The position numbers and the translations under genes are program-made. Below the pieces are notes generated by a model that ran no database searches, was not told the origin of the DNA, and was given only the letters and a program-made list of their open reading frames with translations. A stretch of DNA of 64,000 nucleotides from Granulicella sp. L56 (GTDB taxonomy: Bacteria; Acidobacteriota; Terriglobia; Terriglobales; Acidobacteriaceae), in contig NZ_LMUS01000001.1 of the NCBI RefSeq assembly GCF_009765835.1, positions 310,001-374,000 of the forward strand, in the 5' to 3' direction. Numbering within the stretch: the stretch's first letter is position 1; each line of letters opens with the position of its first letter. Below are positions 42,294 to 50,839 of this stretch, in pieces.

Positions 42294-43790
42294 ATGACCA
42301 CGACCAGCACCGAAGCCACTATCCGCGTCCGCATCGCTCCCAGCCCCACCGGCGACCCCCACGTCGGGACCGCCTACATCGGCCTGTTGAACTTCATCTA
42401 CGCTCGCCAGCGCGGCGGCACATTCGTCCTCCGCATCGAAGACACTGACCGCACCCGCTTCGTCCCCACCTCCGAGCAGATGATCTTCGACACCCTCCGC
42501 TGGCTCGGCCTCGGCTGGGACGAAGGCCCCGATGTCGGCGGCCCCTACGGCCCCTATCGCCAATCGGAGCGCACCGAAATCTACCGTCAGCACGCCGACC
42601 TCCTGCTCGCCAACGGAGCAGCCTACCGCTGCTTCTGCACCGCTGAAGAGCTCGACACCGCCCGCAAACAGCAGATCGCGGCAAAGCTCCCGCCCCGCTA
42701 CCCCGGCACCTGCCGCCATCTGCCTACAGAGCAGATCGAAGCAAACCTCGCCGCCAACAAGCCTTTTGTCATTCGCATGGCCGTCCCTACCGAAGGCGCA
42801 ACCACCTTTCGCGACGAACTGCGTGGCGACATCACCTTCGAGCACTCCACAATCGACGATCAGGTGCTGATGAAGTCCGACGGCTTCCCCACCTATCACC
42901 TCGCCAACGTCGTCGACGACCACCTCATGCAGATCACCGACGTCATCCGCGCCGAGGAGTGGATCTCCTCCACGCCCAAACACGTCCTGCTCTACAAGGC
43001 CTTCGGCTGGCAGCTCCCGCGCTTCTGGCACATGCCGCTCTTACGCAACATCGACAAGTCAAAGATCTCCAAGCGCAAAAATCCCGTCTCGTTGATCTAC
43101 TACCGCCAGGCCGGCTTCCTCCCCGAAGCCCTGATCAACTTCCTCGGCCTCATGGGCGGCGGCATGCCCTCGCCCACCCCCATCGAGATCGTCAACGGCG
43201 CCAAAGAAAGCGAAATCTTTTCCCTCGACGATATGATCAAGCGCTTCGAGGTTCCCAACATCCGCCTTGGCGGCCCCGTCTTCGACCTCACCAAGCTGCG
43301 TTGGCTCAATAGCGAGTACATCCGCGCCCTCACGCCCGAAGCCTTCTACACCGCCCTGCGCAGCACCGTCCTCTCCGACGACTATCTCCGCGAGATTGCC
43401 CCGCTCATACAGCAGCGCGTCGAGACGCTCGGCCAGTTCGGCGACCTCACCAGCTTCTTCTTCCGCGACGACGTTCTCCCCACGCAAGAGGTCTTCCTGC
43501 CCAAGAAGCGCTCGCTCGAAGAGACCGTTGCCTTCGTTGTCGAACAACTCATCGTCCTCGAAGCCACGGACTGGAATCACGAAGCCATGGAGCCAGCCCT
43601 AAAAAAACTAGGCGAAGAAAAAGGCTGGTCGGTCAAAGAGAACTTCATGCTGCTGCGAGCCATCATCACCGGCAGCACCATGTCTCCCCCGCTGCTCGAA
43701 AGCCTGGTCGTCTTCGGCAAGGCCCGTTCTCTCGACCGCGTCCGCCGCTTCCTCGAAGCGCAGAAGAAACTCGCCAGCCAAAAGAAGTGA
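42294..43790 (+). CDS. gltX: Glutamyl-tRNA synthetase
   Basis: 498 residues, class I synthetase that charges tRNA-Glu (and possibly tRNA-Gln where a GatCAB route exists). The first motif is APSPTGDPHVGTAYIGL with HVGT for HIGH, and the second is SKISKRK for KMSKS. A zinc-type CFC plus TCRH set (about residues 108-142) matches the E. coli enzyme. The helical anticodon-binding half is complete, ending FLEAQKKLASQKK. A perfect inverted repeat terminates the gene at 43796. The neighbouring genes have no related role. Confidence 0.95.
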   Translation: MTTTSTEATIRVRIAPSPTGDPHVGTAYIGLLNFIYARQRGGTFVLRIEDTDRTRFVPTSEQMIFDTLRWLGLGWDEGPDVGGPYGPYRQSERTEIYRQHADLLLANGAAYRCFCTAEELDTARKQQIAAKLPPRYPGTCRHLPTEQIEANLAANKPFVIRMAVPTEGATTFRDELRGDITFEHSTIDDQVLMKSDGFPTYHLANVVDDHLMQITDVIRAEEWISSTPKHVLLYKAFGWQLPRFWHMPLLRNIDKSKISKRKNPVSLIYYRQAGFLPEALINFLGLMGGGMPSPTPIEIVNGAKESEIFSLDDMIKRFEVPNIRLGGPVFDLTKLRWLNSEYIRALTPEAFYTALRSTVLSDDYLREIAPLIQQRVETLGQFGDLTSFFFRDDVLPTQEVFLPKKRSLEETVAFVVEQLIVLEATDWNHEAMEPALKKLGEEKGWSVKENFMLLRAIITGSTMSPPLLESLVVFGKARSLDRVRRFLEAQKKLASQKK

Positions 43791-43795
43791 TTCTT

Positions 43796-43824
43796 CCTGC
43801 CGAGTCAACTCGGCAGGGAATTTT
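43796..43824 (+). terminator. Intrinsic terminator of gltX
   Basis: CCTGCCGAGT (43796-43805) and ACTCGGCAGG (43808-43817) are exact complements around a two-base loop and are followed by GAATTTT. It begins five bases after the gltX stop. Confidence 0.85.
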
Positions 43825-43916
43825 ATCGTCTTCTACAAAGCTGGCTCGCGAGCGCTATTGCTGCTCGACTACTGTCTTCTTGCGCTTCAGTACACGATCC
43901 TCGCCTCACCCCTTCT

Positions 43917-44060
43917 TCACTCCACCAGCGCATGAAGCGCCATGGCATAAGCGGTCTGCCCGAAGTCGAAGGCGATCAGCCTCTCAGGAAATTCGATACC
44001 AAGGCGTTCATCGAAGTCGTCTGGAAAAGCCTTTTTTGCGGCGACGATAGACTTGGGCCA
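43917..44060 (-). pseudogene. Possible 3' remnant of a gene in the 500-base gap after gltX
   Basis: The gap 43825-44313 has no intact gene. On the minus strand an open stretch encodes about 48 residues ending FDFGQTAYAMALHALVE and a stop. It has no start or ribosome site and I recognise no family. Upstream, the sequence turns AT-rich. It may be a decayed gene end or chance reading. Confidence 0.25.
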
Positions 44061-44062
44061 AA

Positions 44063-44105
44063 TTAGTCCTACGATATATAGATATAGGCATTAACTTAGT
44101 CCTAC
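44063..44105. repeat. Ten-base direct repeat spaced 33 bases
   Basis: TTAGTCCTAC occurs at 44063-44072 and 44096-44105, on either side of an AT-rich stretch. The spacing is close to three helical turns, as for cooperative protein binding. Confidence 0.35.
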
Positions 44106-44313
44106 ATGATCAGCCTTCAGATTGCATCGCGAACCTATGGATGACCCACGGCGGGCAGCGCTTAGAAGCGCCATTGAGCCTGATTTGCTTGTAAACCGCC
44201 ACTTTTCTGTTTGCCATTAGACGTTCCCCTCGAAGGTTATGATATTGGGGAAATAGTATGCGGCTCTTTAGAGAGCATCTATCTGTTTGATCTTATTGTT
44301 GATAAAAAATAGT

Positions 44314-44402
44314 TGGTGCCCGGAGGGGGACTTGAACCCCCACGACCGTTTATGGTCTGCGGATTTTAAGTCCGCTGTGTCTGCCGATTTCACCATCCGG
44401 GC
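44314..44402 (-). tRNA. tRNA-Leu (anticodon TAA)
   Basis: Read on the minus strand, acceptor GCCCGGA pairs with TCCGGGC, the anticodon stem GCGGA/TCCGC encloses CTTAAAA with anticodon TAA, a long variable arm GACC/GGTC marks a class II tRNA, and the T arm GGGGG-TTCAAGT-CCCCC is perfect. CCA is encoded at 44314-44316. Confidence 0.97.
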
Positions 44403-44532
44403 GGAACGCAGATAGGCTGCCTTCCCATCGTAACGCATCAGCTCCCTTTCACAGACGGAGGAACTTTCCCGGTTCACCTGCGTATCTCTCATTAGGGCCG
44501 CTCTTATTTCTTCGAGGCGGATACTATTGCCT

Positions 44533-45786
44533 ATGCCGATACGCGAAATATTCAGGCAAACTCTATCCGCACTATGGGAGAGCAAGCTGCGCAGCTTCCT
44601 CACCATGTTCGGAATTGTGTGGGGCATCACGTCGGTCATTTTGTTGGTGGGCTTGGGCATCGGCTTTAATGTGGACCAGAAGCAACATCTGCGCAGCATC
44701 GGCACCGATATCGCCATCATCTTCGGCGGCAAGACGGGAATGCAGGCCGGAGGCTATGCGGCGGGGCGGGACATCAACCTCACCATCGACGACGCCATCG
44801 CGATTCAACAACGGGCTTACCTGGTAAAAACCGTTAGCCCTGAGATTCGGCGCAGTGTCTCGGAGGTCAGCCAGTGGAATGCCGCTTCGCGTCCGGTGCG
44901 AGGTGTATGGCCTGAATACCAACGATTTCGCTCGCTGACGGTCGATCAGGGACGGTTGATGTCAGACGAGGACGAAGCCAACGGCAGACGCGTCATTCTC
45001 CTCGGAGCCGAGGCGAACCGGCAGCTCTTTCCTGGCAAGGCTGTCATCGGACAGAAGATGCTGGTAGCCGGATACGAGTACACCGTTATCGGCGTACTTG
45101 CGAATAAGAAGCAGAACGGCAGCTATGGAAGCGGACCGGACAATACGCAGCTCTTTGCACCGTACTCGTCCATGGCTCGCGATTTTCCGCCGACCGATCC
45201 GGGCATCGAGCGCGGCTATGTCAACAACATCGTCGTCGAGCCGGTCTCACCCGATCTGCACGAGAAGGCCCTGGATGAGGTGAAGCGCATCATCGCCGAG
45301 CGTCACCACTACGACCCGGACGACAAGGAAGCTTTGTGGATCTGGGACACGCTCGATGGTTCTAAATTTACGGAACGCATCTTTTCGGTGATGACGTTCT
45401 TCTTTGGCGCGGTTGCCCTACTGACACTGGCGTTGGGCGGAATCGGCGTGATGAACATCATGCTGGTCGCTGTGACCGAACGAACACGGGAGATCGGTAT
45501 CCGCAAAGCGCTCGGTGCAACTGCCGTCGATATCCGGCGACAGTTTCTGGTCGAATCGGCAATCATTACCATCGTCAGTGGTGTGACTGGCCTGACGGTG
45601 GGTGTTGGCGTGTGTCTGCTGATGCGATTGGTGCCTCTACCCGACTTCGTTCCCCATCCTGTCATCTCTCCGGTCGCGATTATTACCTCGCTTGCCACGC
45701 TTACGGTCATTACGCTCTTTGCCGGAACGTATCCCGCGCTGCGTGCGGCAAACCTTAGCCCGATGGAATGCCTGCGAACGGAGTAG
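44533..45786 (+). CDS. MacB-like ABC transporter permease (FtsX family), first of a pair
   Basis: 417 residues: one N-terminal helix (FLTMFGIVWGITSVILLVGLG), a MacB periplasmic core domain (about 50-270), then three C-terminal helices with the FtsX motif GGIGVMNIMLVAVTERTREIGIRKALGA. No ATPase domain is fused and no ATPase gene is next to it, so a partner must be encoded elsewhere. MacB-type systems move peptides, lipoproteins or macrolides by mechanotransmission. ATG 44533 is chosen; a TTG two codons upstream is possible. The second permease gene starts two bases after the stop. Confidence 0.85.
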   Translation: MPIREIFRQTLSALWESKLRSFLTMFGIVWGITSVILLVGLGIGFNVDQKQHLRSIGTDIAIIFGGKTGMQAGGYAAGRDINLTIDDAIAIQQRAYLVKTVSPEIRRSVSEVSQWNAASRPVRGVWPEYQRFRSLTVDQGRLMSDEDEANGRRVILLGAEANRQLFPGKAVIGQKMLVAGYEYTVIGVLANKKQNGSYGSGPDNTQLFAPYSSMARDFPPTDPGIERGYVNNIVVEPVSPDLHEKALDEVKRIIAERHHYDPDDKEALWIWDTLDGSKFTERIFSVMTFFFGAVALLTLALGGIGVMNIMLVAVTERTREIGIRKALGATAVDIRRQFLVESAIITIVSGVTGLTVGVGVCLLMRLVPLPDFVPHPVISPVAIITSLATLTVITLFAGTYPALRAANLSPMECLRTE

Positions 45787-45788
45787 CG

Positions 45789-47045
45789 ATGAACCTTGGT
45801 GAAATCATCCGTCAAAGTATCGATTCCCTGCTGCGCAATCGCCTGCGCTCGGGTCTAACGATGCTGGGCATTGCGTGGGGACTGGTCACAGTGGTGCTTC
45901 TGCTCAGCTATGGCAAGAGCCTCGGGCAGGAGGTCATGAACGGATTTCTGGGTCTCGGCGATAACGTCATCATGGTCTGGGGCGGCCAGACGAGCATGCA
46001 GGCTGGTGGCGAACGCGCTGGCCAGCCCGTGAAGTTTCGTGATGGTGATACCGAAGCCGTTCGCGATACAGTTCCCTTCCTGCGCGCGGTCAGCTCCGAG
46101 ACCGACGATGCCTTCAGCTTCAAATATGGGGCCAAGGTGGTGAATATTCAGAGCAAGGCTATCGAATATCCGTATGGAGAGATGCGCCGGCTCAAAGTTG
46201 AAGATGGCCGATACTTTGAGCCGGCGGATTTTACCGATCATCGTCAGGTCGTCATCTTCGGTGCGCACGCCGCACAGAAGCTCTTTAACGGATTCCCGCC
46301 GGTTGGAGAGTCGGTGAATATCGAAGGCCATTCCTTTCAGGTGATCGGCATTCTGCGGAATAAGATCCAGGACTCGTCGAACAATGGGCCTGATAACGAA
46401 AATGCCTTCATTCCATTCGACATGATGCGGCTGCTAAGAAACCAGCGAGACCCCAACAGCATCGTCTTCCAACCGATCTCGGGCGATATGCACATCAAGG
46501 CCATTCAGGCAGTTCGGGCGGTACTGGCACAACGTCATCACTTCGATCCCAAGGACGACAAGGCCATTGGCGCGTGGGACACCGTGGCGGATTCAGCCGA
46601 GCTCATGCAGTTCAGCACGGCGCTGGAGCTTCTGCTGGGCATCATCGGAGCGATGACGCTGGGCGTTGGCGGCGTCGGCGTCATGAACATCATGCTGGTC
46701 TCCGTCACCGAGCGGACGCGAGAGATTGGTCTGCTCAAAGCGCTGGGCGCTCGACGGCGGGACATTCTCTCTCAATTTCTACTGGAGAGCCTTACGCTTA
46801 CCTTCATCGCGGGTGTCATCGGGATGGTCATTGCCATCGCGGTAGCGTACATGATTCCGCCCATGCCGCTTTATTCCGACATCTATAAAACGGCCAACCA
46901 CGAGGGCGACATCATTCTGCGTGCTTCGCCTGAAGTGATGCTGATCTCATTCGTCATTCTGGCCGTGGTCGGCATCGTCTCCGGCCTGTTGCCCGCCGTT
47001 CGCGCATCGCACATGGATCCTGTTGTGGCACTGCGGCACGAATGA
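45789..47045 (+). CDS. MacB-like ABC transporter permease (FtsX family), second of a pair
   Basis: 418 residues, colinear with the preceding permease: N-terminal helix (LTMLGIAWGLVTVVLLLSYG), MacB core with FGGKTG-like VWGGQTSMQAGG, and GGVGVMNIMLVSVTERTREIGLLKALGARRRDI near the C-terminus. The two proteins likely form a heterodimer from a tandem duplication. The start two bases after the upstream stop indicates coupled translation. It carries no ATPase domain. Confidence 0.85.
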   Translation: MNLGEIIRQSIDSLLRNRLRSGLTMLGIAWGLVTVVLLLSYGKSLGQEVMNGFLGLGDNVIMVWGGQTSMQAGGERAGQPVKFRDGDTEAVRDTVPFLRAVSSETDDAFSFKYGAKVVNIQSKAIEYPYGEMRRLKVEDGRYFEPADFTDHRQVVIFGAHAAQKLFNGFPPVGESVNIEGHSFQVIGILRNKIQDSSNNGPDNENAFIPFDMMRLLRNQRDPNSIVFQPISGDMHIKAIQAVRAVLAQRHHFDPKDDKAIGAWDTVADSAELMQFSTALELLLGIIGAMTLGVGGVGVMNIMLVSVTERTREIGLLKALGARRRDILSQFLLESLTLTFIAGVIGMVIAIAVAYMIPPMPLYSDIYKTANHEGDIILRASPEVMLISFVILAVVGIVSGLLPAVRASHMDPVVALRHE

Positions 47046-47051
47046 GGAGCC

Positions 47052-47315
47052 TCAGTTCGCAGGACGATAACGAATCCGTCCATCTTCGAGAAAATACTCT
47101 GCAGAACACTTGTCCGAACCGCAGATCATCGGCTCGTTGCCCATGCACTGCTGTCGGGTGATGAGTCCGAGCGAACCGCAGGAGGGACAGGCCAGAACCG
47201 CCCAGAAGGGGTTCTCCGCCTTTCCCAGTTCGCCAGCACGCTCCAACATGAATAACGTACCCGGCTCCATCTGCTCGGGAATCCAAACATCCAGTAGGTT
47301 TAGCTCCGCTGTCAT
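47052..47315 (-). CDS. Small zinc-ribbon-like protein, unknown function
   Basis: 87 residues. The central region has LACPSCGSLGLITRQQC and EPMICGSDKCSAEYF, giving CPSC and CGSDKC pairs typical of a zinc ribbon. The rest is hydrophilic and lacks a signal peptide. I do not recognise the family. Its stop lies seven bases from the stop of the convergent permease gene. The codon pattern and motif spacing support a real gene. Confidence 0.6.
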   Translation of the reverse strand: MTAELNLLDVWIPEQMEPGTLFMLERAGELGKAENPFWAVLACPSCGSLGLITRQQCMGNEPMICGSDKCSAEYFLEDGRIRYRPAN

Positions 47316-47487
47316 GCTCGCCCTCTACGGTTGTTTTGCACCACTTCTGGTGCAAAGAATATCCGATTTTGATGACTTGTCAATCGCGCATTTTGTTAAA
47401 GAAGAATCCGGCTTGATTCTTTCTGAGAAGCGCTTTTTCTCTGTGTCTTCATTCGCCTGCTGGAGAGAAAAATACAGCGCCTCTCCA

Positions 47488-47699
47488 CTACTGTGCCGAA
47501 GTCGTTCCGGCAGGCAGCGCAGTCAGATCAAACTGGAGAAAAGTGGTATTCCCATTCCCGACGTACAGATTCGAGAGCGCGCCATAGTTCACGCTGGCAT
47601 CGCCGCTCAGCGTTACACATCAAGGGCAGAGGCTTCGTGAAAGCTGCAAACAAATACACCGAGACAGAGAATCAGTCGCGCGAATCCAAATCGTTTCAA
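47488..47699 (-). pseudogene. Frameshifted and truncated DNRLRE-domain exported protein
   Basis: A TTG start at 47699 behind TAGGAG encodes a signal peptide (KRFGFARLILCLGVFVC...ASA) and then LDV before TAA. In the next frame the reading continues without interruption as TLSGDASVNYGALSNLYVG, then NTTFLQFDLTALPAGTTSAQ and a stop. That second part is the start of a DNRLRE/CBM96-type domain, which normally runs on for more than 100 residues. Both a frameshift and an early stop are needed to explain the sequence, so the gene is decayed. The rest of 47316-48017 shows no gene. Confidence 0.7.
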
Positions 47700-47960
47700 A
47701 AGACACACTCCTAAAGAGGCACATACGGGTCTGACCTGAAGGTCACCGTGTTTCTTGCAAAGGCCTGGAGAAGAGGAACCGCAGATAAAATAAGCACTGC
47801 GCGTGCTCTGTCCGGCAACGTCGCAAGTAAATGAAGGTCAAGGGATACGGTGCAACTCTATCTCCTATTGGCCATCTCATCCGTACAACTTTCGTTGCAT
47901 CTACGTTCCGAAGTGGAACGGTGTTTTTGGCTCAAGCGATCCTGGCAAAAAAGCATTGTC

Positions 47961-47989
47961 TGTAACTTCCTGGCCACTGATCGCTCTAA
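47961..47989 (+). promoter_or_regulatory. Candidate ECF promoter of the DoxX-sigma operon
   Basis: TGTAAC (47961-47966) and CTCTAA (47984-47989) lie 28 bases before the DoxX start. A related pair, TGTTAG with GCTCAA at nearly the same spacing, is found on the minus strand ahead of the precursor peptide gene at 52078. The similarity is weak and only suggestive of control by the local sigma factor. Confidence 0.25.
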
Positions 47990-48017
47990 TGATGCACACA
48001 GCAGATGAAGAGGCGCG

Positions 48018-48491
48018 ATGAAGAGACTGATCGAACTAGGCACCCACTTTTCGAAACTTGCTTCCTATCTCCAGTCGCCCTTTCTGCTGCTGGTTCGGCT
48101 TTATTGGGGATGGCAGCTCGTGCAGTCGGGCTGGGGGAAGCTGCACCATCTCGACAAAGTCACCGACTTCTTCGCGAGCCTCAACCTTCCCTTCCCTGGG
48201 CCTACCGCACATTTTGTAGCTGGGTTGGAATTCTTTGGTGGAATTCTGCTGATTCTGGGGCTTGGATCAAGATTGATCGGCCTGGTGTTAACTTTGAATA
48301 TGGTGGCCGCGTACTGGACTGCTGACCGCGAAGCACTCCTTTCGGTCTTCTCCGATCCGGGTAAGTTTTATGCGGCCGATCCTTATACGTTCCTCTTCGC
48401 GTCTGCCATGGTTCTGGTGTTCGGCGCGGGTTTGATCTCGGCGGACGCAATGTTGGCGAGGCACTATCGGGTATGGACTGAGACAACATGA
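48018..48491 (+). CDS. DoxX family membrane protein of a bufferin-type locus
   Basis: 157 residues with four helices and the DoxX pattern: LLLVRLYWGWQLVQSGWGKLHHLDKVTDFFASL, then PGPTAHFVAGLEFFGGILLILGLGSRLIGL. DoxX proteins (BufD) are regular companions of DUF692/DUF2063 genes in bufferin-type copper-responsive operons. Here the gene leads a plus-strand operon with an ECF sigma factor (four-base overlap, ATGA) and anti-sigma factor, converging on the DUF692 operon. The exact role of DoxX in those loci is not known; a redox or quinone-linked function has been proposed for the superfamily. Confidence 0.85.
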   Translation: MKRLIELGTHFSKLASYLQSPFLLLVRLYWGWQLVQSGWGKLHHLDKVTDFFASLNLPFPGPTAHFVAGLEFFGGILLILGLGSRLIGLVLTLNMVAAYWTADREALLSVFSDPGKFYAADPYTFLFASAMVLVFGAGLISADAMLARHYRVWTETT

Positions 48492-49111
48492 TCGAAAGAA
48501 GCACAATCCGGGAAGAGGAGCAACTGATCGCTTCAATCCTGGAGGGCAACTCGCATGAGTTTCATGCCCTGATTCGCCCCTACGAGCGAACCGTCTATGT
48601 GATGGCGCTTGCGCTTCTTAAAAATGAAGCCGATGCGGAGGATGTCGCACAGGAGGCCTTTCTAAAGGCATTTCGTAATCTCAAGAATTTTCGCGCCGAG
48701 TCAAAGTTCAGCACATGGCTCATCAGCATTACGTTGAATGAGGCGCGTAGTCGACTTCGTCGCAAAAGCGCGGTGCCGATGGAATCATTGGACGAACCTC
48801 CGGGTGAACAGGGGCATGTTTCTCCGGCGGTGCTCATCGATTGGCGAGAGATTCCTTCAGAGGCAGTGGAGCGGCTGGAGGTGCGGCAGCTCTTGCAGCA
48901 AGCCGTGGCGGATATTCCGCTGATCTACCGAGAGACTTTTGTGCTGAGGGATATCGAAGAACTGAGCATCAATGAAACTGCCGAGACGCTGGGCATCAGC
49001 GTCGCATCGGTAAAAGTGCGGCTGCACCGGGCACGCATTATGTTGCAAAAACGATTAGCGCCTCAATTGAAGCAGATGAATCCAAAACGGAGGTGGTTGC
49101 CGTGGTTATAG
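48488..49111 (+). CDS. ECF sigma factor (RpoE-like)
   Basis: 207 residues with sigma2 (about 25-90; PYERTVYVMALALLKNEADAEDVAQEAFLKAFRNLKNF, FSTWLISITLNEARSRLRRK) and sigma4 (about 130-190; VADIPLIYRETFVLRDIEELSINETAETLGISVASVKVRLHRARIMLQKRL). A zinc-finger anti-sigma gene overlaps its 3' end. Sigma/anti-sigma pairs regulate many bufferin-type operons in response to copper, so this pair is a good candidate regulator of the DUF692 locus opposite it. The final residues are basic (PKRRWLPWL). Confidence 0.9.
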   Translation: MIERSTIREEEQLIASILEGNSHEFHALIRPYERTVYVMALALLKNEADAEDVAQEAFLKAFRNLKNFRAESKFSTWLISITLNEARSRLRRKSAVPMESLDEPPGEQGHVSPAVLIDWREIPSEAVERLEVRQLLQQAVADIPLIYRETFVLRDIEELSINETAETLGISVASVKVRLHRARIMLQKRLAPQLKQMNPKRRWLPWL

Positions 49112-49365
49112 ATTGCAAGCACGTCTGGGATTACATCTCCGGCTATCTGGACGACACACTTTCCTCGGAGGTAAAGGAGTTGGTGCAGGAGCATTTAGAG
49201 CACTGCGAGATCTGCTCGGCGATCCTAGATTCGACGAGGAATATCCTGATCCTGACAGCAGATGAACGCACGTTCGAATTGCCGCTGGGCTTCAGCGAGC
49301 GCCTGCACGCACGCCTGAGCGAAGAGATGGGAGGGATTGAACCTACGCCGTCGAAAAGCGATTGA
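49102..49365 (+). CDS. Soluble zinc-finger anti-sigma factor
   Basis: About 87 residues. The ZAS motif is C-x(n)-HLEHCEIC, with an early CKH and the H-x3-C-x2-C set around residues 34-41. There is no transmembrane segment, unlike RsiW or RseA types, so the factor is probably cytoplasmic and may sense metal or redox state directly through its zinc site. GTG 49102 is preferred since GGAGG lies eight bases before it; GTG 49093 is also open. It overlaps the sigma gene by ten bases. Confidence 0.8.
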   Translation: MVIDCKHVWDYISGYLDDTLSSEVKELVQEHLEHCEICSAILDSTRNILILTADERTFELPLGFSERLHARLSEEMGGIEPTPSKSD

Positions 49366-49419
49366 GGAGCATGACACGCGATATTCCATAAGCCGCCTTG
49401 CACGCACATCGCTCTATCG

Positions 49420-49444
49420 CTCGTATAAAATCCTGATATACGAG
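49420..49444. promoter_or_regulatory. Inverted repeat upstream of the 49484 membrane-protein gene
   Basis: CTCGTATA (49420-49427) and TATACGAG (49437-49444) are exact complements nine bases apart. It lies 40 bases before the next start and could be an operator or an mRNA stem. Confidence 0.35.
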
Positions 49445-49483
49445 GGAAACTTACGATTCCCTTCCCTCTGAAAACGAGCGCCC

Positions 49484-49948
49484 ATGCCGATCAATTCTGT
49501 CCAGTCTTCGCAATCGAACGATCTCTCTACCCGCCTCATGGAAGGCGAAGCGAACAATACTCGACGCATGATCGCGTGGTCCAGTTTTATCTTTGCTCTT
49601 CTTCAAAACATCTGCGGGGCCGTTGTCGCGATTAATGGACTGCGTCTCGCAATTGGGATCGGTGCGCTCGCACTAACGACCGGTGCCGGAGCAGAGGTAG
49701 TCCGCTTTCACGCAGCCTGGATTCGGCGGCCAATGATTGCAATCGCGCTTGTGGGTTCGTTAATGAATCTCGCGATCTTTCTGCATGTTCGTCATCTTCG
49801 CAATCGGCCAGCCTCGCAGTGGCGTCAGAAGCCTTTGAGCCCCAGAAAATTGAGGATGGAGCGCGTGCAGCTTCTTCTGTCTCTCGCGACCCTGGTGCTG
49901 ATTGGGATTGAAGAATATCTGCACTTTGGCTTTCATCATTCGCTATAG
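49484..49948 (+). CDS. Small membrane protein, unknown function
   Basis: 154 residues with about four hydrophobic segments (about 29-48, 52-68, 83-100 and 127-147) and a basic loop LRNRPASQWRQKPLSPRKLRMER before the last helix. His residues cluster at the end (EEYLHFGFHH). I know no family for it. It follows the anti-sigma gene and overlaps the convergent DUF2063 gene by six bases, so antisense effects between them are possible. Position suggests it belongs to the bufferin-type locus. Confidence 0.55.
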   Translation: MPINSVQSSQSNDLSTRLMEGEANNTRRMIAWSSFIFALLQNICGAVVAINGLRLAIGIGALALTTGAGAEVVRFHAAWIRRPMIAIALVGSLMNLAIFLHVRHLRNRPASQWRQKPLSPRKLRMERVQLLLSLATLVLIGIEEYLHFGFHHSL

Positions 49949-50839
49949 CTTCAACGGCAAACTAGTTGGCGGCAGGAAAAACCAGCCTAACCCAGCTGCG
50001 TGCGAAAAATATTCCTGAATCTTCTCTGCCTGCTTTGTTGCGGACAAGACGCTGTCGTTGAAGGCTGCCTCGATGGCGGCACCAATCGTAGCTCCTGCCT
50101 GAACCGCCGAGAGCAGAAGAAAGGCTTCGCGGTCGATCCGTCTGTAATAAACCTCGTTTTGAAAGCGATGAATGACCAGATGGATCGCTGAACGCCGCAT
50201 GACCGGAAGTCGCTTCAGGCTTTTGTGCTTATGCTCGGAGGCTGCATTGCTGGCAACTCCAGCAGCGGGAGTCTCACGGTGGACGGCTAGAATGAGCTCA
50301 TCCACGGGGTAACGAAGATCCAGCAACTGTAGATGTGGCTGTAAAGATAGATGAGACTCAGCCGTCAGAACGCTGATATCAATCTCAGATAAGGGAGTGA
50401 AGCTGGCTCCGTCGAATGATTCGATGTACGCCCATTCGAGCTTTGCCACATCGACAAGCAGATCGTGACGTCTGGGAGCGAACTCGGGATGATTCTCTAG
50501 CCAATGCGGTAGCTTCGAGCCAAGATTTCGAAGCGTGAACGAGGTTGATGGGTTCTCTTTGAGATAGGCCAGCACCAGCTTGTCGAATTTTTCTTCGCCG
50601 AGCACCGCCAGCAATCCGGGAAAATCTTCTGCAACGGCTCCGATGACGCGAAACCAGTATTGACGGTTGTAGATTTCGAGACGATCGAAGGAAGAGAGAA
50701 GATCGTTCGGCTTGATGTAGCTCTCAGCCAGCGTATTGGTTGAGAATCCATCACTGGTCGAACTCTGCATTCTGAAATCGGGCGTGAGAGGCCGCATCAC
50801 ATCCTCGGCCATACGCCTTTGCAGCTCTAAGAGATTCAC
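49943..50839 (-). CDS. DUF2063 (BufC/HvfC-like) partner of the MNIO enzyme
   Basis: 298 residues. The N-terminal DUF2063 domain starts LLELQRRMAEDVMRPL and has YNRQYWFRVIGAVAEDFPGLLAVLGEEKFDKLVLAYLKENPSTSFTLRNLG; the C-terminal part (about 110-290) resembles the RRE-like region of this family. In bufferin and oxazolin systems the DUF2063 protein binds the precursor peptide and the DUF692 enzyme. The start overlaps the MNIO stop by four bases, so the two are translated together. It was once annotated as DNA-binding, but a peptide-recognition role fits better here. Confidence 0.85.
   Translation of the reverse strand: MNLLELQRRMAEDVMRPLTPDFRMQSSTSDGFSTNTLAESYIKPNDLLSSFDRLEIYNRQYWFRVIGAVAEDFPGLLAVLGEEKFDKLVLAYLKENPSTSFTLRNLGSKLPHWLENHPEFAPRRHDLLVDVAKLEWAYIESFDGASFTPLSEIDISVLTAESHLSLQPHLQLLDLRYPVDELILAVHRETPAAGVASNAASEHKHKSLKRLPVMRRSAIHLVIHRFQNEVYYRRIDREAFLLLSAVQAGATIGAAIEAAFNDSVLSATKQAEKIQEYFSHAAGLGWFFLPPTSLPLKL

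Noticed and set aside
44268..44732. 154-codon minus-strand frame covering the tRNA
   Set aside because: It runs through tRNA-Leu and the antisense of the first MacB-like permease.
47110..47640. 176-codon plus-strand frame after the permease pair
   Set aside because: It covers the minus-strand zinc-ribbon gene and the DNRLRE pseudogene, both with recognisable features, so it is most likely a chance frame.
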